Shown: positions 32,196-44,814 of the stretch, piece by piece
How positions within the stretch are numbered: the stretch's first letter is position 1
Layout: every line of letters begins with the position of its first letter
Assembly: GCA_021521415.1 (NCBI GenBank)
Contig: JAIQDT010007646.1
Location: 1-64,000, forward strand
Source: Bidens hawaiensis
Lineage: Eukaryota; Streptophyta; Magnoliopsida; Asterales; Asteraceae
Direction of reading: 5' to 3'
DNA length: 64,000 nt
The notes under the pieces: model-generated
Databases searched by the model: none
What the model was told of the DNA's origin: nothing
The model's input: the letters and a program-made list of their open reading frames with translations, nothing else
Program-made: the position numbers and the translations under genes

Positions 32196-33383
32196 TGTTC
32201 AGTCAAGATTTGACCCAAAACTGACCATATGGAAGATTGGAATCTTCTCAACCTCCTCAGAATTCGCTAAGTATGGATCCGGGCACACCTTAGACTTCCG
32301 AGCAAGGTTTTACTTAGTCGGACATGATATTTTGTCTATCGGGCAAGGTTATCTTCAATGAAGTCTTCTTTAGTGTACTTCCGAGCAGGGTTCACTCTTT
32401 TATGGATATCCGGGCAGGATTCTCAAACTAGTGTATACCCGGGCAAGGTTCACTATATCAAGCAAGTCTGTTCTTCATAGCCAAGTAAAGTTCACTCCCG
32501 AGTAAGCTTTTGGCTAACCAAGCTCATGAAGCCAAGTGATTGGAAGAACTGGGAAGGTATTCATTAATAATACAGTGGTCCAAGTGTGCCTTGACGTATA
32601 ATGAATTATCTAAGTATCATCGGGCAAGGTTCAACTTAAGCAAGGAACAGTGCTGCCGAGCACAGTTTGATAATAAGCTATTCTCTAGTAAAGAGTTGAA
32701 GGGACCATTGAAGAAGAAGGTTCCTCGTAAGGGTTTGTCGGGCAAAGTCTGGCAAAGTCAAGAAGATTGAAGTCTACCCGGTGGTAAAATACTCTTCAAG
32801 TAAAGTCTACCCGGAAACTGTTCCCAAGCACACTTCTATATTACCAAGTCTAAGGCAGGTAGAGCACACAGTCTACTCAGAGGAGTTTACTTATCCAGAG
32901 CCTACCTTGTTTTACCCTTAGGATTATTTTGAATATGTAATTTGAATATGTACGATGTATTTAGGGTTTCTAGAAGGAATGACAGTTGTCCAAAGGTGTC
33001 AGGCCTATAAAAGGAATAATTAGGGCACACGTGAGGACACAGAAGAGAGGTGGCTGAATACGATACAAAAAAAAGAACATTTTTTGAGCGACAGCCGTTC
33101 TTAGAATTGTACGGACATAACATTCCTTTCAAGAAACCCTAAATCGATTATCCTTTGTATGATGAATATTATATGAATGGAAATCTTTTGAGTGAATCTT
33201 GTTTATGTTAGTTACCTTTGATTATTAACAGCAACTACCCTGTTTATTATTGATTCCGTCTTTAAACAGTAATCTTTCTAAATATAAAAACCCGTTATTA
33301 ACTCTCTTGTCGACACATCTATTTGTGTGAGTTATGACTTGATTTGAGTAAGATCCAGCTGAAATCGGGGACCTGACAGTTTA
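32191..33383 (+). repeat. Solo LTR of the E1 family with 5-bp target duplication
   Basis: The LTR proper is 32196-33378 (1183 bp): TGTTCAGTCAAGATTTGACC to GGGGACCTGACA. It is flanked by GTTTA at 32191-32195 and GTTTA at 33379-33383. With both ends, a perfect duplication and no internal domain, it is a solo LTR left by recombination between two LTRs. U3 contains CCGAGCAAGGTT-type motifs (32280-32660) and TATA CTATAAAAGG at 33005-33014. Confidence 0.92.
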
Positions 33384-33418
33384 CTCGAAATAGACATGTA
33401 AATCATAATCAAATAAGT

Positions 33419-34542
33419 TATTGGGTCAAAAATTTGACATGATATGACTTAAAGAAGATTGGAATCTTCTCAACACTCTTCAAATATGGCTATGTATGGA
33501 AAACGAGCACACTTGGACTTCCTAGCAAGGTTTTACTTGTCCTAGCAAGGTATTTTGCTCTCCGAGCAAGGTTATCTTCTTGAAGTCTTCTTAAGTGTCA
33601 ATCCGAGCAGGGTTCACTTTGTCTAGCAAAGGTGTACTTCGAGTCGAGCATGGTTTGCTTACTAGCAAACTCTTGACTAAACCAAGCTTATGAAGCCAAG
33701 AAATTGGATGATCTAGGAAGGTTTCATTAATAAACAATAGTCCGAGCATGCTTGAAGAAAGTTGATCGAGAAATATTCTAAGTACTTTCTCTAGCAAGGT
33801 TCAACCCCGAGCAAGCTACAGTGCTACCAGCACACTTGAGTTTGCTTAATAAGTTATCTTCTAACAAATGGTTGAAGGGATTCATGAAGAACATTTTGCT
33901 CATACGACCATATCAAGCAAAGTTTGCTATGGTCAGGAAAATTGAAGTATGCTAGGTGAGTATTTTCTAAGTAAAATAATCTAAGTAAAGTCTACCCGGA
34001 GAACTGTTTGCCAGCACACTTCAAGGTTACCAGGTCTGCTCGAAGAAAACAAAAGACACAAAGTCTACCCAAAAGACCTAGTTTTACACTTAGAATCATT
34101 TGTAATATGTTTTATGAATATGTTTCAATCATTAGGGTTTCTAGAAGTCTGGACAGCTATCAGGGGGCAGGCTTATAAATAGAATGATCTAGGGCATGCC
34201 TCCTAACGACAGAAGAGAATCCTTTACACTTTTCAGACCTACGAAATATTTATGATTTGAGTGTGACGGCTGTCCTAAGATTTTTATGGATAAATATTCG
34301 TTACAGAAACCCTAATTGAGCTACATTTGTATGAATCTTTCTATAAGTGGAAATCTTTTGAGTTAATGTTTGTGTGTCTTACATTTAAAAATCTTTAAGC
34401 AACAATCGTGTGTGTTAGTGATTTCGACGTTAACATACATTTGTTCTTAAAATAGCAAAGTCGTTAACCCTCTTGTCGACACATTTATTATCTGGGTTGA
34501 GACATTAATATTCAGTGATTGAGTGATCATACGGGACCGACA
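33419..34542 (+). repeat. E3 5' LTR (1.12 kb)
   Basis: Starts TATTGGGTCAAAAATTTGAC (TG changed to TA), ends ATACGGGACCGACA. U3 (33500-34060) is full of CCGAGCAAGGTT and CTAGCAAGGTT motifs. TATA TTATAAATAG at 34173-34182. Confidence 0.86.
34173..34182 (+). promoter_or_regulatory. E3 LTR TATA box
   Basis: TTATAAATAG, same position and context (GGCAGGC before it) as the E1 boxes. Confidence 0.78.
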
Positions 34543-34544
34543 AG

Positions 34545-34558
34545 TGGTATCAGAGCCA
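34545..34558 (+). other. E3 primer binding site (iMet tRNA)
   Basis: TGGTATCAGAGCCA, an exact match, two bases after the LTR. Confidence 0.9.
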
Positions 34559-34885
34559 GTTTGTTGCTGTTTGAGTGAAGAATCGTTACTTCTTGTTGAT
34601 TATTTGAAGATGAAGAATGACGTGAGCTGAGTACTGTTTCATTGATTACCGACATCAGCAACTCTGTTTTTCTTCTTTCTTCCAGATCTGCAATATTTGG
34701 TGTCTTCTTTCACTTGTTTTCAATTAAAGTTTGTATTTTTATTACTAGATCTTGCTCCAATCGAATCAGAAACATCAAATCTGAAGAGTTATCTCTCAGA
34801 TCTGATTAATTTTCACATTTGATTTTTAAATACGTTTAAAATTTTCTCTATTTTTGTTTAAATTCAGTTTACAAAATACCAAAAA
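34559..34885 (+). other. E3 leader, noncoding
   Basis: Homologous to the E1 leader; CT-rich (TTCTTCTTTCTTCCAGATC). No ORF. Confidence 0.6.
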
Positions 34886-37800
34886 ATGTCTGGTTTTGAA
34901 GAGCAAGAGGTTTCTACTAACAAAATTCCAAGGTTGTATGGACAGGAAAATTTCATCTAGTGGAAAGTGTTGTTTGAGGCTGTAGTGTGTTATAATGACA
35001 TTGACATGTGGAACTCCATCAAGAATGGTCCATATGTGGTTAAAGGTGCAAATCCTAACCAAACCATGGGTGACAGAAATGTTGGGAAATATTGACAGAG
35101 AACTTGCTAAGATACAACTGGGTCTGTCTTGGGTAATATTGACAAAGGTTGCACATCATACCACAACCAAAGCTATGTATGATGCAATCCTAGAAATGTT
35201 TCAAGGAAATTCATAGTCGAAGAACATCAAAAAGCAAAGACTGAAGAAACAACTTGAGAGGTTCCAATATAAAGATGGGGAGAGATTGAAATCAATTCTT
35301 GATTAATTTCTAGCCATAATGAATGATCTCAGAACCACTGATTATGTGACGACTGATTCTGATTTGAACACTAAACAGTCATCATCAATGCCAAAGGTGT
35401 GGTACACAGCTAGCAAAGTTCATTCTCCAGAAACCAAATTATGAACAACTCAAGCTTGATGATGTAATTTGCTTTCTTCAAGCTGCTGAGATAGAAATGA
35501 TTCAGAACAAAATGACAAAGGAAGAAAAACCATGTCTCCAGGTGTCTAATGCACTTATTGCTACTATGGGAAACTTAACCACCAAAAACCAACAACAGAT
35601 CCCTATCATAGAAAAACCTACTGAACATGGTGTTGATACACCAAAGGCTTTTGTTGGTGGTAGTTCAAGTAACCAAGGAAGCCAATCAATTTTTAATGTC
35701 CAACTCATAGATGACAATGACTCTGCCTCCATGGCAAGTTGACATTTACCTTATGCTGGTAGAAACAGTGGTTAAGGAAGTGAAACTCAAGCATTGTTCT
35801 CTATGTTCACAGAATCTTACAATACATTTGTAGCCAATAACATGATCCACACATGTGTCATTCAAGATGATTTGGAACAGATTGATGTTGATGATCTTGA
35901 AGACATGGACTTGAAGTGGCAGGCTGCAATGCTGGATCTAAGAAGAAAATGGGTTGTTTAATAGGACTGGAAGGTCTTTAGTGTCTGGTCCAAATGAAAG
36001 AATTGGGTTTGACAAGTCTAAGGAAATCTGCTACAATTTCCAGCAGCCAAGAAACTTCCAAGTAAACCAGTACCAGAACCAACAACCAAGGAATCAATAC
36101 CAATACCAGCAAAATCAGCCAAAATACAACAATTACAACAACAACCCCAATTTCAACAACAACTACCAGCAGCCACAAATGAACAATCAGCAAGTTGTAC
36201 CCCAAAACCAGAATTACCCAAGAAACAACCAAAACCCTCCAAATACTCCCAATAACCCAACTAAAACAATCAAAATCAGCCAAGAAACCAAGGAAATGTA
36301 GCACTTTCTGCACAACATGAAGGGAATTTTGATTGGATTGATCATGCAGATGACATCACTAAGGCCAATATTGCATTAATGTCAAAAGTTTAAAATGAGG
36401 CTGAATCTTCTTCTTCACATATACACTCAAACTCCACACTTGATTTACTTGAAACAATTGATGCATTGAATGTGAATGTAGGTAAGTTGGAGAGTGAATG
36501 CTTTAGAAAACAGAGCATGATTAATGGGTATCAAGCGAGTGATATAATTTATGAAGAAAAGATCAGAAGCCTTGAAGAATACAACATGAATAGTTATAGA
36601 ACTCAGTAAAGATATGTGATTGAAATTGATGGACTAAAGAAAATGGTTGTTAAAGAAAAGGTGAAGAATACCAAGTTACAAGTTGAGAATGTGTTTATAA
36701 AGAACTTAGTTTCTACTGGAAATATTTGTGGTATTTTGAACATGATAAAAGAAGAAGATAAATACAAAGTTGTTCCTGCACCATTCAACAATAATTATTC
36801 TCTTAAAGTTGACAAAGAGAAAAGGGAGACTTATCTCAATCAATTCAGAGATGTTTTTCAAGACAAGAAGGAATTCATTGTCAACTACAAAATGGTTGAA
36901 GTTAAAGATGGATAGTTTGTTATGATGGAAGAATTAAGAGATGATAAATCAATTGATGTACAAGTTTCTCAAGATAACTTCAACGAAGAGGATTTGAGCA
37001 AAGATGATTTAAGTGACTCTAGTGATCAAATCTCAGATGAAGAAATCCAAGCTGCAGAAAGAAATTGAAGGCAAAAGAAACCTGACTCAATTGAAAAACA
37101 CTCTTTTGTTGCCACCTATAACACCAAAAATAAAGAAACATAATGAAATAATGAAAAGAGAACATGTGTCTTTTGGCATATGTGAATGGTCAAAGGTGAG
37201 ATACAATGCTGTTAGGCCTCCAAGTAAGACTTTTTTGAAAAAGATAAGTGACAATAACAAGAAAAAGGCCATTGAAACAGTAAATTGTGACAACTTCATT
37301 CCAGTGTACCCTATTTTCTCCAGTCATGAAGTGTTTAACATTGGAGAAGTTGAAACTATGGAAGAGTATGAGAAAAGAAAGTCAAGACACAAGGGAAATT
37401 TGGATGAGGAGCCTATTGAAGAAAATCATCTTTGTGAAAAGCAAGACTGAAAGACAAGACTTCAAAATTGAAGAGTTTGTACCTTTTTCAATTGATTTTG
37501 ATGGTATAAAAATTCAGAAAACACTTGAGATTAAACCACCTACACCAAGTGAGAGATTCAAAAAGTAAAATTCACATGAAAGTTTCAAAGGAAAAGTATG
37601 GTGTAAAAAGTGTGATGAATATGGTCACCATGCTGATTTTTGTAATGAAAGGTTCACCTTCAAACCCTTTCATGTTCCCAAAGAAACAAAGTTTGGTTAG
37701 AACATTGAATTCTTCAAACAAAAGTATGATGAATACTTGGGAAAAGGAAAGGTGTGTGAAAAGGAGACATCGAACAAAGTTGAGTAGAAAGTTAATAACA

Positions 37801-38307
37801 GTGTTAAGAAGGAAGGGAAAAGTGATGAGAAACCAAAGAAAAATGTGGCTGATCAAGTCAAAAGAAACATCCCTCCTAAGAAATATGAAACTGATGTGAA
37901 AAGAAACTTTCGACCATTGAGAATTGTCCCCAATTAAGTCTGATGATTCTCAGAAATCACTAACCAATGATAAGAAAGGAAAAAAGAATGTTTTCTCAAG
38001 AAAGAAACCAAAAGAATTGACTGGTGATGAAAAGTTCCTATTGAAGCATGGGTTTGAAGCTCATGGGTTTCTTTGGAAACCAAGGGGTGATGTTCAAGAG
38101 AAAAGGAATTTTGATGTAAGAGATTTTTCAAGTACAAAGGATTATGTGGTGCAAGATTGCAAAAGCACTGGAAATGATTTGAAAAGCCCAACTAACAATG
38201 GCTATGATTCTGAAGAACCTGATGACTGTGAACTAATTTATGAGGTTTCTAAGCCTATTCCTATCACATCCAATTTAGAAATTGTTATTGATTCTGATGA
38301 TTTGTAA
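34886..38307 (+). pseudogene. E3 gag, long copia Gag (broken)
   Basis: ATG 34886 (MSGFEEQEVSTNKIPRLYG) matches the E1 start. A stop replaces Trp at 34961 and several more stops and shifts follow in the UBN2-like domain (to ~35500). The first zinc knuckle is degenerate (CYNFQQPRNF; 36030-36060). An N/Q-rich tract (36060-36290), a coiled region (36480-36900) and a Lys/Glu-rich part follow. The second knuckle, CKKCDEYGHHADFC (37602-37643), is intact. The last open piece (37924-38307) ends in TAA inside GTAAGT. Confidence 0.85.
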
Positions 38308-38363
38308 GTTGATCCATCTTGCAGTCTATCACCCAACTGATTAATTTCTTTTGATTTGTGCAG
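38304..38363 (+). other. Possible intron at the E3 gag-pol junction
   Basis: TTGTAAGTTG (donor-like) to TTTGATTTGTGCAG (acceptor-like), 60 bases. Both splice signals are good by eye. Using this donor, the downstream frame would reach a TGA within seven codons rather than enter protease, so splicing would change the Gag end rather than make Gag-Pol. Compare E1 11868-11919. Confidence 0.35.
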
Positions 38364-38830
38364 GAACAGTCCACTCCACTGAATGAAGTATGGTACATGG
38401 ATATTGGATGTTCCAGGCACATGACTTGTGACAAGAAATCGCTTGTTAATTATGAAGGGAAGTTTGAAGGTTTAGTAGCTTTTAGAAGTGATGAGAATGG
38501 TGGAAAAATTGTTGGAAAAGGGATTTTGACCAATGAAAAAGTTACTTTTGACAATGTCTTTTATGTGGAAGGATTACAATATAACCTTTTGAGCATCTCA
38601 CAATTGTGTGATAAAGGTTATAAGGTTGGATTTGATGATTCTCACTGTTTTATTCTCAAACCTGATTTTGTAATTCCTCCATATATGATTATGATGATGG
38701 CTCCAAGAAATGGAAATTTGTATCAACTGAATATTTAAGATGCTGTTTCAAGGGGTGGTACATGTTTTTTATCAAAAGCCACTGAAAATGAAAGCAAATT
38801 ATGGCATAGAAAACATTGTCATGTCAATTT
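38364..38830 (+). pseudogene. E3 pol: protease and pre-integrase
   Basis: The protease active site reads MDIGCSRHMTC: the serine of D-S-G is isoleucine, probably inactivating. The frame is open from 38358 to 38738, then TAA. LWHRKHCHVNLKNM (38800-38830) gives the two zinc histidines, followed by a frameshift. Confidence 0.87.
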
Positions 38831-39722
38831 GAAGAATATGACAAACTAGTCAAGGGTGAGCATGTTATTGGTTTACCTACTAGTGAGTTCAAGTTGGATG
38901 AAAATTGTACCTCATGTCAAAAGGGAAAGAAACACAAGTCTTCACACAAGACTAAACTCATCAACACAATTGATCAAGTGCTTGAAATGCTTCACATGGA
39001 TCATTTTGGTCCCGTGAGTGTGCCAAGTATTGGAAAGAAGAGATATTATCTTGTGATCATTGATGATTTCTCAAGATACACTTGGGTTTATTTCCTGAGT
39101 ACAAAAGATGAGACTGCTGAGTTGATAAAGAATTGTGTGACCAGGATTGATAACCAGTTGGATGCAAGGGTGAAGGTGATTAGAAGTGATAATGGAACAT
39201 AATGGAGTCATGGAAGAATTCTGCAATGATAAAGGAATACTTCAACAATTCTCTGCTCCTAGAACTCCTGAACAAAATGGTGTTGCAGAAAGAAGGAAAA
39301 GAACACTCATAGAAGCTGCAAGAACCATGGTAGCAGATGCTTTCCTACCTGTCACTTTTTGGGCAGAAGCAATTAATACAACATGTTATGTTCAGAATAG
39401 AGTGATTCTCAACAAAAGTCAAGACAAGACTCCTTATGTGATTTTGTTTTAAAGGAAGCCCTACATCAAGTTTTTCAAGCCATTTGGATGCAAATGTTCT
39501 CTTTTGAACACCAAGGATTATCTCAACAAGTTTCAAGCAAAATCCTTGGATTGCTTCTTTTATGGTGCAGCCTGGCTATTTGATCATGAGAAATTGATCA
39601 AGTCTTTCAAGATTTATCCTGAAGACTTTGATGAATCATTTTATAAGACTAGTGAGATTGAAAAGACAAACCAGAAGACTTTAGATTTAGAAAAGTTATG
39701 GTCCAAGGTTGCAGGAAAATAA
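38831..39722 (+). pseudogene. E3 pol: integrase
   Basis: CTSCQKGKKH supplies the zinc cysteines. The DDE residues are all readable: MLHMDHFGPVS (~38995), VIRSDNGT (~39187) and EQNGVAERRKRT (~39274), with a frame change between the second Asp and the Glu at about 39200. The C-terminal part KPFGCKCSLLNTKDYLNKF runs to 39560. About 70 residues present in E1 are deleted there, joining SLDCFFYG to AAWLFDHEKL. Confidence 0.87.
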
Positions 39723-40930
39723 AGTGAATATACATTCATAAAGGATCCCTCAAGTGCTGATATTGAACAAGTTCAAGATAATGATCAAGAACAAAATCCA
39801 AATCCAGAACTGAATCAAGAAAATGGTGTTCAAGACAATCATGAAGTACAAGTTAATGAAGTTCTAAATGAGGAAGATCCAAGCAACCAAAGAAGTGAAG
39901 AAGAGGCTGCAAGATGAGAAAGATTTGAAGATCTGTTTCAAAGTTTTAATATGGGAAACAATGGTGCATATACCTCAAGACAGAACAATGGAGAAGCACC
40001 TGAGGTTGATAATGCAACCACATATTTGATCATTGATTAACCAAATCTCAATGAATCAAATCTTAATTCTACTATGTCTACTAATATGATGGTTCAGTCC
40101 TCTTATGTCGAAAGAAATCATCCTTCTGAGAACGTCATTGGAGATATAAAATGAAAGGGTTACAAGAAGTCATTCTGAATCTGTAAACATTTGTTTGTCC
40201 TCCTGCTTTCTATCCCAAATTGAACCCAAGAACATTGTTCGAGCATTAAAAGACAACTGTTGGGTAGAGGCAATGAAAGAGGAGTTGGCCCAGTTCAGAG
40301 ATTTGCAAGTGTGGGAACTTGTAAATAGGCGAAGAAACAGATATGCCATTGGAGCTAAATGGGTTTTCAGAAACAAAAGGGATGAAAGAGGAATTGTGAT
40401 TAATAACAAAGCAAGACTTGTTGCTTTAGGATGCCTACAAGAAGAAGGAATAGACTTTGAGGAAGTATTTGCTCCAATAGCAAGAATTGAGGCAATAAGA
40501 ATTTTCTTAGCCTATGCAACCTCAAAGAATATAAGGGTATTCCAGTTAGATGTCAAATCTGCTTTCTTAAATGGCAAAATAGAAGAGGAAGTGTATGTGA
40601 CTCAGCCACAAAGCTTCTTATGGACTATATCAAGCTCTAAGAGCTTGGTATGATGAGTTATCTAACCACTTACTTGAAAAGGGTTTCTCAAGAGGAACTA
40701 TTGACAAGACCCTCTTTTACAAGAAAAGAGGAAGAGATTTGCTTCTATTACAAGTCTATGTTGATGACATCATTTTCAACAAAAGAACAAATGTCTCATG
40801 AATTTGAAGATGCGATGAAATCCAAGTACTCAATGAGCTCAATGGGAGAAATGAGCTTATTTCCTGGATTGCAAGTTCTACAAAAGGTTGATGGTATTTT
40901 CATATGCCAGTCCAAATATGTAAAAGACAT
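39723..40930 (+). pseudogene. E3 pol: linker and reverse transcriptase
   Basis: The linker (39723-40190) is acidic and N/Q-rich. RT is readable from 40195: [46 protein letters not shown] and [16 protein letters not shown] deletion of about 20 codons then removes text up to the RAW-Y segment. The catalytic YVDD is at 40757-40768 in another frame. SMGEMSLFPGLQVLQKVDG follows. Confidence 0.89.
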
Positions 40931-41630
40931 TTGAACAAGTTCAATTGTCAAGATTTCAAGAAAACTCAAACACCCATGGACACTCATGAGAAAATGATAG
41001 CAGATAAAAAGGGGGAGCCTATAGATGAGCATGAATACAGAGCCAAAATTGGATCCTTGATGTACCTAACTGCTTCAAGACCTGACATCATGTTTCTGTA
41101 TGTGTATGTGCAAGATTTTAGTCAAGTCTAAAAGTCTCTCACATGACAGCAGTCAAGGGAATTTTTAGATACTTGAAGGGAAAACCTGATTTGGGGATTT
41201 GGTTCCCAAATAACCAATCCTTTGATCTTATTGCTTATACTGACAGTGACTATGATGGGTGTAACATGAGCAGAAAGTCAACCTCTGGTGGATGTCAATT
41301 TTTGGGAGACAGGCTAGTGTCTTGGTAGTGCACAAGTTCTGAAGCTGAGTACGTTGCTGCATCTGCCTGCTCTGCACAAGTTCTTTGGATTCAGAATCAA
41401 ATGGATTATAGTATGAATTTCTTGAACACTCCTATTTTCACTGATAATACTGCTTCATATTTTATTGTTAAGAATCCATTCCAACATTCAAAGACCAAGC
41501 ACACTGAAATCAGACATCATTTCATTAGGGATTGTAATGAAAAAGGTCTAATTGAGGTGAAAAGAGTTGATACAAGTGATAATTTGGCTGACTTTCACAA
41601 ACCCACTTGATAGAACCAGGTTCAACTTTC
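40931..41630 (+). pseudogene. E3 pol: RNase H
   Basis: FDLIAYTDSDYDGCNMSRKS (first Asp, ~41240), SEAEYVAAS (Glu, ~41342, after an internal deletion and a TAG) and FTDNTASYF (Asp, ~41439) are all visible. TKHTEIRHHFIRDCNEKGL and DTSDNLADF end the protein, with a final frameshift. Confidence 0.88.
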
Positions 41631-43319
41631 TTTTTAAAGCCCTGGGAATGATCAACTCTGATGAGGTCTGATTAATGATCTATGCTTGAATGTGCTAACT
41701 GATTATCTTTTGAAAGAGTCTTGTTAAATGTTTGTTTGCTTGATGTGTGAATCTATGATTGTGATGTTAACTGATATGTGCTTAATTGATTATCTATGAA
41801 AATTAGGTGTCTTTGATGCTTATGCTTGTTTATCAGTTGACTTGTATGATGTAATTATGATGAGTATTTTTGAATTCATATACTTGAATGTGTGCTTATC
41901 TGATGTCTTAATTGAATGTTTCATTAATATTGAATATGATCAGATGATGTTATTAGGACTTGCTAGACTATGCATTTTGTGAAGTCTGATTGTGTTAAAG
42001 ATGTCATTAATGATTATGATTTGAATATGTTACACTTGTATTTGTGTAAAAATATGCATTTGGTCTAAAATATATGCTCATATGAAAACTTTTAAGAAAC
42101 TTTTGATCAAATCCATTTTGATAAAACAGAGCAAGTTGTTTAATGGTGCTGAGATATGATAATAATATTCAGTTCAAGCTTTATAGAATCTTAAAAGAGG
42201 TTTTCTATGAAAAGACTCAAAAAGAGTTACTTTTGCTTAAACTTATTTCGTTTTCTCATGTTAGAAGGACATATACTTGTATATGTTTGCTCCATTCATC
42301 TATTACTAGATTCAAAGGATAGCCATTAACCTAATGACTGAAAGCATTCAGGCTATTGTGATGTGACTTCATTCTTTCACTTAAAATTATGTCAATAAAT
42401 CTAAGTTGAAAGGACATGCATTCTCATATATGTTTGGTCCTATTGACCACTTGTGGACAAACATGATAGCCATTTACCTTACAACTAAGAATGATTGGGG
42501 TGACTGAATTTTTAAATTGAGTTTTTCAAGATGGGAAATGATAGTACATTGACTATTTGGCCAATCATATGGATTTAATAGGCTAAAAGGGCACTTAGTA
42601 CAGTCATTCACATGCATGGCTGCTTTCCCATGATGTGTAAAATCTAAGGTGATATAAACATAAAGAATCTGCTAAGCTTAATGTGGAGTTACATTGTTGT
42701 GTATGCATGTTCCAAGATAAATCTTTCCGAATGTTAGGAAGAAAAGTGATTATCCAGTTACACACGAGCCCGTTGGTATTTGGTCCCCAAAATGAAGTAT
42801 TTATATGAAAATGAAAAATAACACAAGTGAACAAAATGATGATTAAACAACACAATGTTGTTCTATATTCACAATCTTAAAAAAAAAGTTTTGTCATTAA
42901 AGTTTTAATCATATCCAGGGGGTCAAAGTCAAATCGGGGTGATCTGGAGAAAGCCAAATAAGTATTGAGAATAGATATGGAGCATCAGTAAACAATATTG
43001 TTATCCATTTGGTATTATGCATCTTAATTGAACCTTAATCATATCACCAAAAAAATGAAATTCATGCTAAGTCAAGACCTGCTGTTAACTTGTCTATACT
43101 GTCATAATAATGTTGAGAATGAAGTATTGAGAAAGCTGCTTAGTCAATATGATCCCATGATTGAGATCTTTTCAGAAAATGAATGAAAATGTTTTGAAAT
43201 GAAAGATAACTGAAATTTGATCTCTTAATGCACTATTTGCTCTTAAACTATGATCATTAAAGATAAATATGTTTGACAATTGGTTTAAGTCAAAAGAGTT
43301 GCATTTTACCTTCACAAGG
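41631..43319 (+). other. E3 post-pol noncoding region
   Basis: No coding potential. Contains two GGACAT...ATGTTTG[C/G]TC hairpin units (42267-42290 and 42415-42445) and the AATGGTGCTGAGATATGATA patch (42142) shared with E1 and E6. The stretch GTACATTGACTATTTGGCCA is also recognisable in E6. Confidence 0.6.
42269..42286 (+). other. Hairpin in E3 post-pol region
   Basis: ACATATAC-TT-GTATATGT, a perfect 8-bp stem with the same TT loop as 16025-16044 in E1 but two different base pairs. Confidence 0.55.
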
Positions 43320-44480
43320 TCTGAATATGATTTTTCGAGTAAGGTTTGATGTTTTATAACCTTTTCGAGAAGAGTTTGACATTTTGGTCTAAGTTTATTC
43401 TTTTCGAGCATGCTTTAAAGATTTTACCATTTTTGAGTAGAGTTTACTGTTTTACTGAAAATTTAACTTTCCTAGCAAGCTTGATATCTATATATGTCTG
43501 ACTACAATACTTCGAGCAAGCTTTTTATATAGTTCATACTTTCTAGCATACCTTGGAAGTACAACTGTTACTAGCAAGCTATTTGATACGTTTTATTATG
43601 CTGTTCACCAGCAAGCTTTGTTGATTTCTAAACTTTGTAGCAAACTTAACTATTTGATAGGTTGTGTAGGTCATTCTAGCAAGCTTTGTGATTCAATATG
43701 TTACCTCTAGAAAGCTTTGATGTTTTTGAATCTTCAAGCACACTTAGGTTTGTTGTTTGACTGCTTAAATTCATCCTAGAAAACTTGATGATTGATTGTG
43801 CTTAAAAGATTTATTGAGTGATTTTGTCAAGTATTATTTGATAGTTGCCAAGCATACTTTATGAATATGATCTTGATCAATCCTAGCACAACTTGTGATT
43901 TAAATGGTAAGTCTGAAATTTACAAGTGCTTCGAGCAAACTTTGTTTTTCGAGCACACTTTAGGTTTCTAGCACACTTTGTGTTTCAAATGTACTTGTTG
44001 AATTTAATTTATAGTTTTCGAGTAAACTTTATGTTTAGAGATCATCTCTAGCACACTTTGCTTATTCAACATTTTCTCGAGCACACTATTTATAACAGTT
44101 CACTTAAATGATTATTTGCTAACTGTTTATGCATTTTCGGGTAAGGTTTGTGTTATTCAGAAATTCGAGCACGATTGACATTTAGAAATAGGCCTAAGAT
44201 ATTATTTGGGGTTTCTTAATTGATTCCTAGTAAATTTGCATATTTGATGGTTTATACTTTGTTATTTGGCTTGTGATTCATTTCTCGAGCATCCTTGTAT
44301 TTCGAGTATGCTTCCTTCATTTTACTTAGCTTTATTTCTAAAAATTCTTTATAAATTCTAAAATAAATCTGGAACGAGCAAGCTTTGAGAAAGTGGAAAA
44401 TACCTAGCAAGCTTTCTACAAACTCACTTTTCCGAGCAAGGATTGGTAAATGAATTTTATCGAGCATGGTTTTAAATGTG
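43320..44480 (+). repeat. CGAGCA / TAGCAAGCTTTG motif array in the E3 spacer
   Basis: Dozens of irregularly spaced variants of TCGAGCACACTTT, CTAGCAAGCTTTG and TCGAGTAAGGTTT (for example 43340, 43435, 43940-43980, 44058, 44360, 44425). It is the same word as in the LTR U3. The array stops about 100 bases before the TATA-like box of the putative internal promoter. Confidence 0.78.
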
Positions 44481-44563
44481 AATATATTTAATGGATAATG
44501 TTACTGTTTGACAGCTATTTACTTATAAAATGACAAAATGTATTTAAAACCCACTTTCCAAAA

Positions 44564-44610
44564 GGTATAAGAGAGGTAGTTAGAGAAATTTCTCACATTT
44601 CCAACTCTCT
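44564..44610 (+). promoter_or_regulatory. Putative internal promoter for the E3 aORF
   Basis: GGTATAAGAGAGG (TATA-like) at 44564, then about 30 bases later TTCTCACATTTCCAACTCTC, a CT-rich text with CA dinucleotides typical of plant start sites. It lies some 360 bases before the aORF ATG and 100 bases after a motif array like that of the LTR U3. Prediction by eye. Confidence 0.4.
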
Positions 44611-44702
44611 CTCCTTCCACTTTAGTTCTCGTTTCAGAATATCAACCGACTAAACTCAAAAAATTCCTAACTCTAATTTACCAGCCCACACAATCCGACT
44701 CG

Positions 44703-44791
44703 GTAAGCATCAATTAAGTGTTATCTGACAATGATTAAGTGATTATGGGCACTAAATATTCATTTTTACTAACTCTCTGTTTCTTGTGTAG
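44703..44791 (+). other. Putative 5' UTR intron 1 of the aORF
   Basis: Donor TCG|GTAAGC, acceptor TTTCTTGTGTAG|GT, 89 bases, T-rich before the acceptor. Size and signals are normal for a plant intron. Confidence 0.45.
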
Positions 44792-44814
44792 GTCATAAAT
44801 TTGTCGAAGCTCAG

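Larger units (their letters stand above)
28577..33418 (-). mobile_element. E4: 3' half of an E1/E3-group copia element
   Basis: On the minus strand: motif-rich spacer (33418-31389, with a solo LTR inserted), aORF remnant, polypurine tract, 3' LTR ending at 28577. The LTR end (GGGACCGACA) matches E3 rather than E1. Pol is not adjacent, because E3 begins at 33419. A minus-strand pol end of the same family at 50100-52962 (E6) is probably its continuation, displaced by E3. Confidence 0.78.
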
